Of a DNA stretch of 64,000 bases, positions 16,241 to 22,117 are shown one piece after another (within the stretch, counting starts at the first letter, position 1; each line of letters begins with the position of its first letter). The notes beneath the pieces were generated by a model. That model made no database searches, had not been told where the DNA came from, and saw only the letters and a list, made by a program, of their open reading frames with translations. The translations under genes were made by a program, and so were the position numbers. The DNA comes from an uncultured Candidatus Saccharibacteria bacterium (GTDB lineage Bacteria; Patescibacteriota; Saccharimonadia; Saccharimonadales; Saccharimonadaceae): positions 1-64,000 of the forward strand of contig CALIQQ010000002.1 in the NCBI GenBank assembly GCA_938043965.1. Reading direction: 5' to 3'.

Positions 16241-17026
16241 ATGGGTGGTTTTTGGAAAAAGCAAGTTAAGAATGGTAATCAGGAGCAACGTTCTCAGCAT
16301 TTTTTAAACTTCATTAAATCTATCCGCACTTGGCAACTGGTTCTCATTTTAATTCCTCTCCTCTTTATCACCGCTACTTTTTTACGCTTCGATAATCTAA
16401 AAATGCAAGAATTAAAAGCCGCCGTGCTAGAAGCAGACAGTGCTAATGAGGATCAAAATGGCGAACTTAGCGAGGGAAAAACCAAAAAAACACAGTCCGA
16501 AATCAATGCTGAGCTAGCAGTGAAAATTAAAGAATTAAAAACCTACACCGAATCGCATACCGTAGTTAATTTTATGGATAAAAACGGTCGCACGGAGCTA
16601 GTTTTTGGTTCCGGCCCTTTCTATCTTGAACATCAGTATAACCGGCTTGCTACCGAGGCTCTAAAAAAAGCCCAGGCTCTCGCTGCTACTGTTAGCGACC
16701 AAAACCCAAACGGTAACATCTATGCTCGGGCCAACGAAATCTGTCGCCCACAAGCAATTCGTAATGGCTGGCGCTGGAATTCGGCCCCCTTCATAGCCTG
16801 CATGACTAATGAAATCGCTAAGTTTCCCACCACCGACCGCCTCACCGAGCAGATTTCCGCCACTATTCCCTCTACCGCCCTCTTCCGCTATGATTTTGTC
16901 TCACCAGTCTGGTCTCCTACCCCAGCTGGCTTCGCACTCACACTCTCCCTGTTGCTGATAATTATAATTATTATTCGTCTCATCACCTGGTGCTTGCTCC
17001 GTATTGCCTTGCTCTTCTTGAAGTAG
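16241..17026 (+). CDS. Hypothetical membrane-anchored protein
   Basis: 261 residues, not recognised. A first membrane helix lies at about 31-49 (LVLILIPLLFITATFLRF). A soluble middle (about 50-225) contains a charged stretch (ADSANEDQNGELSEGKTKK) and two cysteines in EICRPQAIRNGWRW and IACMTNEI. A second long helix lies at about 228-258 with five consecutive isoleucines. The middle domain would face the outside if the N-terminus is cytoplasmic. A TATAAT ends seven bases before the ATG, predicting a leaderless mRNA. It follows murC by 18 bases and may act at the cell envelope, but no motif supports a specific role. Confidence 0.75.
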   Translation: MGGFWKKQVKNGNQEQRSQHFLNFIKSIRTWQLVLILIPLLFITATFLRFDNLKMQELKAAVLEADSANEDQNGELSEGKTKKTQSEINAELAVKIKELKTYTESHTVVNFMDKNGRTELVFGSGPFYLEHQYNRLATEALKKAQALAATVSDQNPNGNIYARANEICRPQAIRNGWRWNSAPFIACMTNEIAKFPTTDRLTEQISATIPSTALFRYDFVSPVWSPTPAGFALTLSLLLIIIIIIRLITWCLLRIALLFLK

Positions 17027-17102
17027 CACACCTCTAATAATTATCCCTAGCAACTACCTCTAACGCACTTCTCTTTCTAGTATACCCTCCTTTCAAAAAA
17101 CT

Positions 17103-17135
17103 AGCTCACCCCAATCGGAATGAGCACTTTTCTCT
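17103..17135 (+). terminator. Probable terminator after the 16241 gene
   Basis: AGCTCA (17103-17108) and TGAGC form a short stem around a CCCCAATCGGAA loop, followed by ACTTTTCTC. The T-run is imperfect. Confidence 0.4.
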
Positions 17136-17144
17136 ATAAACATC

Positions 17145-17173
17145 TTGACATAAGATAGAAACCCCTATAAGAT
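17145..17173 (+). promoter_or_regulatory. Promoter for the small protein at 17201
   Basis: A consensus TTGACA (17145-17150) is 17 bases from TAAGAT (17168-17173), followed by a perfect AAGGAGG at about 17190 ahead of the ATG. This strong combination suggests high expression. Confidence 0.6.
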
Positions 17174-17200
17174 AAGACTATATAAACTTAAGGAGGAAAT

Positions 17201-17407
17201 ATGGCCTACAGCATTACTAACAGCAAAGGCATCACTTACTACTTGCACAAATCAGAAGTTACTCTACGTGGCGGTAAACCACAGACTATCTACTTCTTCA
17301 CTAAGACCGAAAACGGTGGCAAAGGCACTCCATGTGATCTTCCTGAAGACCGCCAAGTTAACGAAAACCCACGCAACGGTTTCTTGACTCTCTCAAAGAA
17401 GAAATAA
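17201..17407 (+). CDS. Small conserved protein (MAYSITNSKG family)
   Basis: 68 residues. The pattern MAYSITNSKGITYYLHKSEV, then TLRGGKPQTIYFFTK, ending NPRNGFLTLSKKK, matches small proteins I associate with Saccharibacteria and other CPR genomes. Their function is unknown to me. It is probably cytoplasmic, basic and beta-rich, with no signal or membrane helix. It has a consensus promoter, a perfect Shine-Dalgarno sequence (AAGGAGG, seven bases before ATG) and a strong terminator, so it is an abundant single-gene unit. The terminator is part of a 47-bp repeat copied at 18402. Confidence 0.85.
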   Translation: MAYSITNSKGITYYLHKSEVTLRGGKPQTIYFFTKTENGGKGTPCDLPEDRQVNENPRNGFLTLSKKK

Positions 17408-17461
17408 TTTTAGAATCGAGTTCACCGAGCTTAAAAGTTAAAGACTAAAAGCTCTAAAAAT

Positions 17462-17508
17462 AAAAAAGGCGCATCTATAAATGCGTCTTTTTTATACTAA
17501 ATCTGGTG
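17462..17508 (+). repeat. 47-bp direct repeat, copy 1 (contains intrinsic terminator)
   Basis: The repeat includes the terminator stem GGCGCAT/ATGCGTC (17468-17487) with flanking A- and T-runs, and continues into CTAAATCTGGTG. It matches 18402-18448 with only two substitutions. The copies bracket the oxidoreductase fragment and the hydrolase gene, and are 940 bp apart. Confidence 0.85.
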
Positions 17509-17672
17509 TATTTATGCAGTGCCACCTAAACATATTTTAGCGCTAGCAAGTAATATAAGAAATATGAGTTTTTTCATTAGCCCTCCAGAAAACAGACGCC
17601 AATGTTGCTTGAATAAAGGTTATTTGTAAGTATTAAGCTGACATTTTGAGTAAAATGGTGCATAATAAAATT

Positions 17673-17756
17673 ATGAGTCAGAATGTTATGCTAGTTGGTT
17701 GCGGACCGCATGCTCGTAGGGTTTATATGCCAGCGTTTTTTCTCCAAAAGGAATAG
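17673..17756 (+). pseudogene. Truncated N-terminus of a nucleotide-binding oxidoreductase (Gfo/Idh/MocA-like)
   Basis: This 27-codon frame reads MSQNVMLVGCGPHARRVYMP followed by AFFLQKE and stop. V-x-L-V-G-C-G-x-H-A-R-x-x-Y-x-P-A is the start of a Rossmann-fold sugar oxidoreductase, which normally runs over 300 residues. Everything after the first strand and helix is missing. CATAAT sits six bases before its ATG, so it could still be transcribed leaderless. Its last codons hold the AAAAGGA Shine-Dalgarno sequence of the hydrolase at 17759, and its stop lies two bases before that start. It may survive as a leader peptide. Confidence 0.6.
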
Positions 17757-17758
17757 AT

Positions 17759-18346
17759 ATGCAGGAACTTACCTATAAATATTATAGAAAAAAGGGAACC
17801 AAAGTAGTTTATATGATTCTACATGGTGGCGGACCAGTGGGAGTAGAGACCGATTTTATATCATCTATATTTGATGCCATTGCAGCCACTAAAAACAGTG
17901 TACTATGTTTTAACTTTCCGTATTGCGAGAGAGGAGAAGAAACTTCGAGCGGCCCAGAATTAAAAGAGGAGATAGATGCGCTCAAGCGAGCTGTCGATTT
18001 TGCTTATCTTGAGGGGTTTAGTAAAATTATAATTGTTGCAAAATCACTCGGTAGTATTATTGCTAGTTATTATCTCGAACAATATCCAGATAGCCAAATA
18101 GAGCTTTTAGTCCTTGGGTACATCCCGAGTGAGACTAAGCAGAGAGCTATTTCGAACAACTTGAAGCTAGTCATTCAAGGCACAAATGATCGTTTCGCAT
18201 CTCCAATCGAAGTCAAAAAGAATGTCGGCAGTCTGGTTGAGGTCATTGAAATCATAGATGCGGACCATAGCTATAGGAATAGTAAAAAGGAACCAGTCTA
18301 TCAAGAGACTGCCATCAAGGAGTTGATAAAGTGGGTCAAAAAATAG
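17759..18346 (+). CDS. Small alpha/beta hydrolase
   Basis: 195 residues. An oxyanion-type loop ILHGGGP (20-26) and the nucleophile elbow IVAKSLGS put Ser at 96, with Ala in place of the first Gly of GxSxG. Asp144 in GTNDRFAS and His170 in DADHSY complete the catalytic triad. The pattern resembles small serine hydrolases related to dienelactone hydrolase or YqiA/UPF0227 esterases. The substrate cannot be told. It is cytoplasmic, with no signal peptide. AAGGA lies seven bases before the ATG, inside the end of the truncated oxidoreductase frame. The whole unit lies between two copies of a terminator-bearing repeat, consistent with insertion as a cassette. Confidence 0.85.
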   Translation: MQELTYKYYRKKGTKVVYMILHGGGPVGVETDFISSIFDAIAATKNSVLCFNFPYCERGEETSSGPELKEEIDALKRAVDFAYLEGFSKIIIVAKSLGSIIASYYLEQYPDSQIELLVLGYIPSETKQRAISNNLKLVIQGTNDRFASPIEVKKNVGSLVEVIEIIDADHSYRNSKKEPVYQETAIKELIKWVKK

Positions 18347-18401
18347 TTTCAACGAATTTTTAAGCTCAGTATTCTGAAGCTTGGTTCACCTTTGGCGAAC
18401 T

Positions 18402-18448
18402 AAAAAAGGCGCATCCATAAATGCGTCTTTTTTATGCTAAATCTGGTG
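18402..18448 (+). repeat. 47-bp direct repeat, copy 2 (contains intrinsic terminator)
   Basis: This is the near-identical partner of 17462-17508. The stem GGCGCAT/ATGCGTC has an A-run before and a T-run after, so it terminates the hydrolase transcript. Confidence 0.85.
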
Positions 18449-18473
18449 GACTATGCAGGGCTAAATGTGAACC

Positions 18474-18689
18474 CTATTTACTCTTGATGACTCTAGCTAT
18501 CAGCTCTTCCATCATCTCATAATCGTAGTAAAAAGTCTTATCACTAGCCTGTATCATTTCTTCTGGAGTAATGCCATCAAAGTTGACTAGGTAGCCCACT
18601 CTTGATGCTAGCTCTCTGATAAATAACCTCTGGACTCTACCATTACCCTCCCTAAACGGGTGGATAGTATTAAGGTCGAGAAGACATAG
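18474..18689 (-). pseudogene. Remnant of a Fic-domain protein (AMPylator toxin), C-terminal part only
   Basis: Following the antitoxin-like frame after one in-frame TAA, the reading continues LCLLDLNTIHPFREGNGR, VQRLFIRELASRVGY and ITPEEMIQASDKTFYYDYEM. HPFREGNGR is the complete Fic catalytic motif HPFx(D/E)GN(G)xxR, and the following helices are normal for Fic. The 100 or so residues that should precede the motif are absent, and there is no start codon with a ribosome site. The gene therefore looks internally deleted and inactive. Fic enzymes transfer AMP to target proteins. Confidence 0.75.
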
Positions 18690-18860
18690 TTAAGCAGCCA
18701 CTCTCCTGTGTTTCGCGAGGGCTAACTGAAGAGCTTTTTTGTAAGTGGTTTTACCATTTAAGCAGTCCATCATAGTCTGTTTTTCGTGCGCAGATAATTT
18801 CATACCCTCCAGCCTAAGGTTGGAATCTACAAAGCTAATCATCTCTTCGTTCTTATTCAT
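18690..18860 (-). CDS. VbhA-like small antitoxin
   Basis: 56 residues. VDSNLRLEGMKLSAHEKQTM carries the R-L-E-G core of class I Fic antitoxins, whose inhibitory motif is (S/T)xxxE(G/N). Here the first position is Asn. The length and the charged tail (ALAKHRR) fit VbhA-type antitoxins, which sit directly upstream of a fic gene and plug its ATP site. The frame is intact while the toxin behind it is a remnant, so this may be an orphan. No strong Shine-Dalgarno sequence is visible. Confidence 0.65.
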   Translation of the reverse strand: MNKNEEMISFVDSNLRLEGMKLSAHEKQTMMDCLNGKTTYKKALQLALAKHRRVAA

Positions 18861-19043
18861 ACGCCTATTATACCATATCTTTGTGTATTCCTCTAGTTCT
18901 AGGTGGGAAGTTTATGACTTACAACACCCCATCAAAATCGCCCGAAAAGTGTTTGTGAACCTGTATTTAGACGACCAAAAAAGGCTCACTTACCTCTGTA
19001 AGGAACCCTTTGATAGTGTCGTTTCAATGTCTGAAAACCTTAC

Positions 19044-19119
19044 TGGTGGGGGCAGCTGGGCTTGAACCAGCGACCAATCGGTTATGAGCCGACTGCTCTA
19101 ACCACTGAGCTATGCCCCC
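19044..19119 (-). tRNA. tRNA-Ile2 (CAU, lysidine-type)
   Basis: A full cloverleaf reads on the minus strand. The acceptor GGGGGCA pairs with TGCCCCC. The D arm is GCTC/GAGC and the anticodon loop is CTCATAA (CAT). The T arm GCTGG-TTCAAGC-CCAGC is followed by discriminator A and an encoded CCA. The CAT anticodon could mean Met, but the D arm, the TGGTC variable loop and the T arm closely follow bacterial tRNA-Ile2. Its C34 is converted to lysidine by TilS to read AUA. Initiator tRNA is elsewhere in the window. Confidence 0.88.
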
Positions 19120-19176
19120 AGCAATCTATGAAATTATACCATAAACTGCTATAATATCTAAGCATAAAGGATTTAA

Positions 19177-19629
19177 ATGGTAGATCAACGGAGTAGGAAA
19201 GAACGGCTTGAGGTGAAAGCTCGTCGCCTAAAAGCGAAGTTTCGCCAAGAGATTTTGACGCCCGAAAAATTTATCCTCGTTTTAGCGCCACTTTTTCTTG
19301 GACTTTGTCTGCTTGGCTCAATTTCCAATCTCTCTAGAAACTGGTCTCTGCAACAAGAGGTGAATAGCAAGGAGGTAGAATTGGCTTATTTGAAGCTCGA
19401 AACCGACAATTATGAGTTAGAAAATCAGTATTACGCTTCCGAAGAATACCAAGAATTGGCTGCTCGTCGGCTTCAAAACAAACAATTTCCAAGCGAAACT
19501 CTAGTCTATTTACCGAAAAACACTGAATCGGCCCGTCGCAAGCACCAAAAAACCACCTCAGCTGAACAAGCTATTCGCAACGAAAAAACCAATTTTGACC
19601 AGTGGATGTCTTTTCTCTTCCACCTGTAG
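19177..19629 (+). CDS. DivIC/FtsB-like septum formation initiator
   Basis: 150 residues. A basic cytoplasmic N-terminus (RSRKERLEVKARRLKAKF) precedes one membrane helix at about 34-53. A coiled-coil segment (about 60-95, VNSKEVELAYLKLETDNYEL) follows, then YYASEEYQELAARRLQNKQ and PSETLVYLPKN. This is the classic layout of FtsB/DivIC/FtsL proteins, including the A-R-x-x-L...x-E-x-x-V-x-x-P pattern. These bridge cell-division proteins outside the membrane. A TATAAT at 19150-19155 and AAAGGA before the ATG give it a short leader. Confidence 0.85.
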   Translation: MVDQRSRKERLEVKARRLKAKFRQEILTPEKFILVLAPLFLGLCLLGSISNLSRNWSLQQEVNSKEVELAYLKLETDNYELENQYYASEEYQELAARRLQNKQFPSETLVYLPKNTESARRKHQKTTSAEQAIRNEKTNFDQWMSFLFHL

Positions 19630-19641
19630 TCCGCCCCCTAT

Positions 19642-19691
19642 ATTCGTAATTATTTGTTCCTCGATCAGTAGGTTTAATTAGCTCACACGCA
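19642..19691. repeat. Dispersed repeat, copy 1
   Basis: CCTCGATCAGTAGG...AGCTCACACGCA is repeated with mostly T/C transitions at 20297-20345. On the minus strand both copies encode the same peptide (ACELIKPTDRGT versus ACELVKPADRGT) with several silent changes. Its nature is unclear. Confidence 0.6.
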
Positions 19692-19758
19692 AATAACTTT
19701 TTAAACATAATCGGTTTCATACTTGCTAAAAATAAGAAAAAATAGTAAAATAAAGACA

Positions 19759-19848
19759 ATGAATATTAAAAGATTACAACATCTTATCGATAAGGCTTTT
19801 GAACGCGAAGAAAAAGCTAAAGTAAATACACGAGTGGCTAACCGTTAG
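19759..19848 (+). CDS. Possible 29-residue peptide
   Basis: The frame gives MNIKRLQHLIDKAFEREEKA then KVNTRVANR and stop. It is a charged, helix-prone peptide. It lies in the gap upstream of the SemiSWEET gene. The upstream AATAGTAAAATAAAGACA offers a weak -10 (TAAAAT) about six bases before the ATG, which would make it leaderless like others here. There is no Shine-Dalgarno sequence. The evidence is thin. Confidence 0.35.
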   Translation: MNIKRLQHLIDKAFEREEKAKVNTRVANR

Positions 19849-19893
19849 TTGGTTTCCTTTCTGATAATATAGGAATTTAGGAGGTATTATATA

Positions 19894-20157
19894 ATGTCTA
19901 AACAAAAAATTAATCAATTTGTCGGATCTATTGGAGCCGTTATTGGAATCGCTGTCTTTATTGCATATATTCCACAAATCATCGCAAACCTACAAGGGTC
20001 AAAAGCTCAACCATTCCAACCACTATTCGCAGCAGTTTCTTGTTTAATTTGGGTAATCTATGGTTGGACAAAAGAACCTAAAAAAGACTGGATTCTTATC
20101 ATTCCCAATGCAGCAGGAGTGATCTTAGGCGGTTTAACTTTTCTTACTTCTTTATAA
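19894..20157 (+). CDS. SemiSWEET-type sugar transporter
   Basis: 87 residues forming one three-helix bundle. GSIGAVIGIAVFIAYIPQI has the PQ of the PQ-loop/MtN3 family at 27-28. The second helix (FAAVSCLIWVIYGW) and the third (IIPNAAGVILGGLTFL) match bacterial SemiSWEETs, which dimerise to carry small sugars down a gradient. Asn in the third helix (IPN) matches the substrate-site Asn of this family. AGGAGG lies about 12 bases before the ATG, and a strong terminator follows. In an organism with few biosynthetic genes a sugar uptake route is plausible. Confidence 0.85.
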   Translation: MSKQKINQFVGSIGAVIGIAVFIAYIPQIIANLQGSKAQPFQPLFAAVSCLIWVIYGWTKEPKKDWILIIPNAAGVILGGLTFLTSL

Positions 20158-20172
20158 AAAATATATAAACAA

Positions 20173-20206
20173 AACCAGCAACTTCATAAAAAATTGCTGG
20201 TTTTTC
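20173..20206 (+). terminator. Intrinsic terminator after the SemiSWEET gene
   Basis: AACCAGCAA pairs with TTGCTGGTT, followed by TTTCTT. Confidence 0.85.
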
Positions 20207-20296
20207 TTGACGTCCAGGCATCTGCTAATCTGCCAAGTCTCTTAATGTTGCACTTGAGGGCTTAATCTAGCAAGTTATTGACTTAATTTTATTATA

Positions 20297-20345
20297 AGTA
20301 TAATTGCTTGTCCCTCGATCAGCAGGCTTAACCAGCTCACACGCA
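20297..20345. repeat. Dispersed repeat, copy 2
   Basis: Partner of 19642-19691. About 37 bases align with T/C substitutions only at a handful of positions. The two copies flank the SemiSWEET gene. Confidence 0.6.
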
Positions 20346-20365
20346 TTCAAGATATTTTAAGCATG

Positions 20366-20390
20366 AAAAAGGCCCCAGTATTCTGGAGCC
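20366..20390 (-). terminator. Intrinsic terminator of the 20414 gene
   Basis: On the minus strand GGCTCCAG pairs with CTGGGGCC, followed by TTTTTC. Confidence 0.8.
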
Positions 20391-20413
20391 TTGCGGAGAT
20401 TTGTTGATATTTT

Positions 20414-21106
20414 TCAGTCGCCTTTCCATTCCAGGAAATTAAATCCTTTTATTTCAGGCTTCTGAAAAGGGTCTGGATTCTTTAGACTCTTAACATATCT
20501 TATGACTTTCTCTAACCTCAGTAGTCCATTTTTTGGGATAGTTATCCCATTTTCTTTATCTACTAAAATGGAGCCTTTCCAATCTCGGAATGAGGCAGCA
20601 TATATAAGAGCACCTTCTGGATATGGGGTATCCAGTGTTCCTACTCCAATATAGTATTCGCTCTTATCCTTATGCTGCAGACTTGTACTGATTTCTACGA
20701 CATAGTTACCAAAAGCAAAATTTACTATTGCGCCATTATAGAACTCGTCAAAAGACTTTACGGCATTACTGTAGGATTCGTAATCGAATACGCCTTTTTT
20801 GACGTATTTCATGATACTAACTGTCTTCACCTTCTTCTTTGCCTTCTTGGACTTTTTTGCTTCTTTTTTCTTTGCCTTTTCAGGCTTAGACGTCTTCGTA
20901 TTGGCGCCATTTTCAGTGGTCTGTTCTATCGCTGCCGGAGTCAATACGTTGTTAACGACACCCTCTTCAGTGGTCTGTTCTATCGCCGCCGGAGTTGCCG
21001 TATTGTTATCGGCATCATCGGTCTCGGCTAACGCTGGAACGCCATTACAAGCAAATAATAAAGTCAACATGGTTACTAAGCAAAAAATAATGAATGGTTT
21101 TTTCAT
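20414..21106 (-). CDS. Secreted/lipoprotein-like protein of unknown function
   Basis: About 230 residues. The N-terminal MKKPFIIFCLVTMLTLLFAC is a signal peptide, and LLFAC fits a lipobox. ALAE a few residues later offers an alternative signal peptidase I site. Next is a Thr/Glu-rich region with a tandem repeat (TPAAIEQTTE twice) and a Lys/Ala-rich spacer (KAKKKEAKKSKKAKKK). A C-terminal domain of about 130 residues contains IVNFAFGNYVVEIS, YYIGVGTLDTPYP and SILVDKENGITIPKNG. The exported domain is not recognised. The ATG at 21106 is chosen because AAGGAGGT lies seven bases upstream. A GTG two codons earlier is too close to that site. Confidence 0.8.
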   Translation of the reverse strand: MKKPFIIFCLVTMLTLLFACNGVPALAETDDADNNTATPAAIEQTTEEGVVNNVLTPAAIEQTTENGANTKTSKPEKAKKKEAKKSKKAKKKVKTVSIMKYVKKGVFDYESYSNAVKSFDEFYNGAIVNFAFGNYVVEISTSLQHKDKSEYYIGVGTLDTPYPEGALIYAASFRDWKGSILVDKENGITIPKNGLLRLEKVIRYVKSLKNPDPFQKPEIKGFNFLEWKGD

Positions 21107-21253
21107 AAGCACACCTCCTTAATGTACTCCGGCATCTAGCCGGCGGAATCGGGCGGAATTGCCCTAGATGATTTAATTATAGCACATTTCAATAAAAAAT
21201 GCAAGCATAAGTTATTGACTTAATTTTTTAGATAAAATATAATCATAAGTAGT

Positions 21254-22117
21254 ATGGGTAGTGAAGGTCAAAATAGCCCAAGTCAAACCTCTGGCACTGA
21301 AAGAAAACGTCCATGGGAGATTTTTCCTGAAGCAGAAATTTCTGCTATTGAGAAGAAAAAGAAGCAACTGGACCTGCATGAGAGAAAACACCTACGTAGA
21401 GAAAAATATAAAACTAAGCTTATTAAACTAAAACAGCTTGCTAAAACACATAAAATTATAGCTACAATTTTTGCGGTAGCTTTTTTGGGCATACTTATAA
21501 CATTTACTTTTTTTTGTATTATTCAGCCAATTAGGACACACCTCTTAATGCAACCTAATCTTGAACAGCAAGACGGTGATGATGCTGAGGGCTCTAATAG
21601 TGAAGAAGACTCGGAAGATAGCCAAATTTTAAAATATACACTCAAGACGGCACCAACGCCAGAAGTTGCTTATATGGTTGCTGTGACAACACTTAAGCCA
21701 ATTTTATTAAACGGTATCATGGATACTGAAACGGTCAATTTTTCAAAATTCGAAGACAACTATAATGCTTTCAGTAAAACCATTGAAACCGAATATGAAA
21801 AAATCTGCTATTATCTTGCAATGATTGATTCCATGTTTGCTTTCGAGTCCGACTTTGGTTCCGCTCGCGCAGCCTATTTGCTGGAACGTTTTGACGAAAA
21901 GAAAATGAATTTGGATAAGACTCAATACTACTTTTATTTAGAGGTACGTATCAGCTATGCTAACTACAAAAAAGATGATGCTACCGTCAAAACATATCTT
22001 GCCGAACGTAATGCTAAATATCCTCCAGAGGACAGCTATATTGATAGCGAAACTGGGGAAATAATTAAAGATAAAGAGCTACTCAAAAAGATCAAGGATG
22101 AATTCAGCAATGTTTAA
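21254..22117 (+). CDS. Membrane-anchored protein, first gene of the pilus-like operon
   Basis: 287 residues, unrecognised. A charged cytoplasmic N-terminus (about 1-70, rich in Lys/Arg/Glu) precedes one membrane helix (about 73-97, IIATIFAVAFLGILITFTFF). An acidic linker (DGDDAEGSNSEEDSEDS) and an external helical domain of about 160 residues follow, with alternating Tyr and charged residues like a TPR-type fold. The topology recalls PilN/PilO-like or GspL-like assembly proteins, but no family match can be claimed. TATAAT lies at about 21238, and no Shine-Dalgarno sequence is obvious. It overlaps the next gene by a few codons, supporting one operon through 29935. Confidence 0.75.
   Translation: MGSEGQNSPSQTSGTERKRPWEIFPEAEISAIEKKKKQLDLHERKHLRREKYKTKLIKLKQLAKTHKIIATIFAVAFLGILITFTFFCIIQPIRTHLLMQPNLEQQDGDDAEGSNSEEDSEDSQILKYTLKTAPTPEVAYMVAVTTLKPILLNGIMDTETVNFSKFEDNYNAFSKTIETEYEKICYYLAMIDSMFAFESDFGSARAAYLLERFDEKKMNLDKTQYYFYLEVRISYANYKKDDATVKTYLAERNAKYPPEDSYIDSETGEIIKDKELLKKIKDEFSNV

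Noticed and set aside
17462..18448. Insertion sequence
   Set aside because: The flanking copies are terminators, not inverted repeats. There is no transposase and no target-site duplication.
18745..19065. Plus-strand frame across the antitoxin and tRNA-Ile2
   Set aside because: It overlaps a tRNA gene and the antitoxin on the other strand and has no ribosome site.
20297..20345. tRNA fragment or attachment site in the dispersed repeat
   Set aside because: Parts look like a D arm, but no cloverleaf can be drawn and no integrase is nearby.
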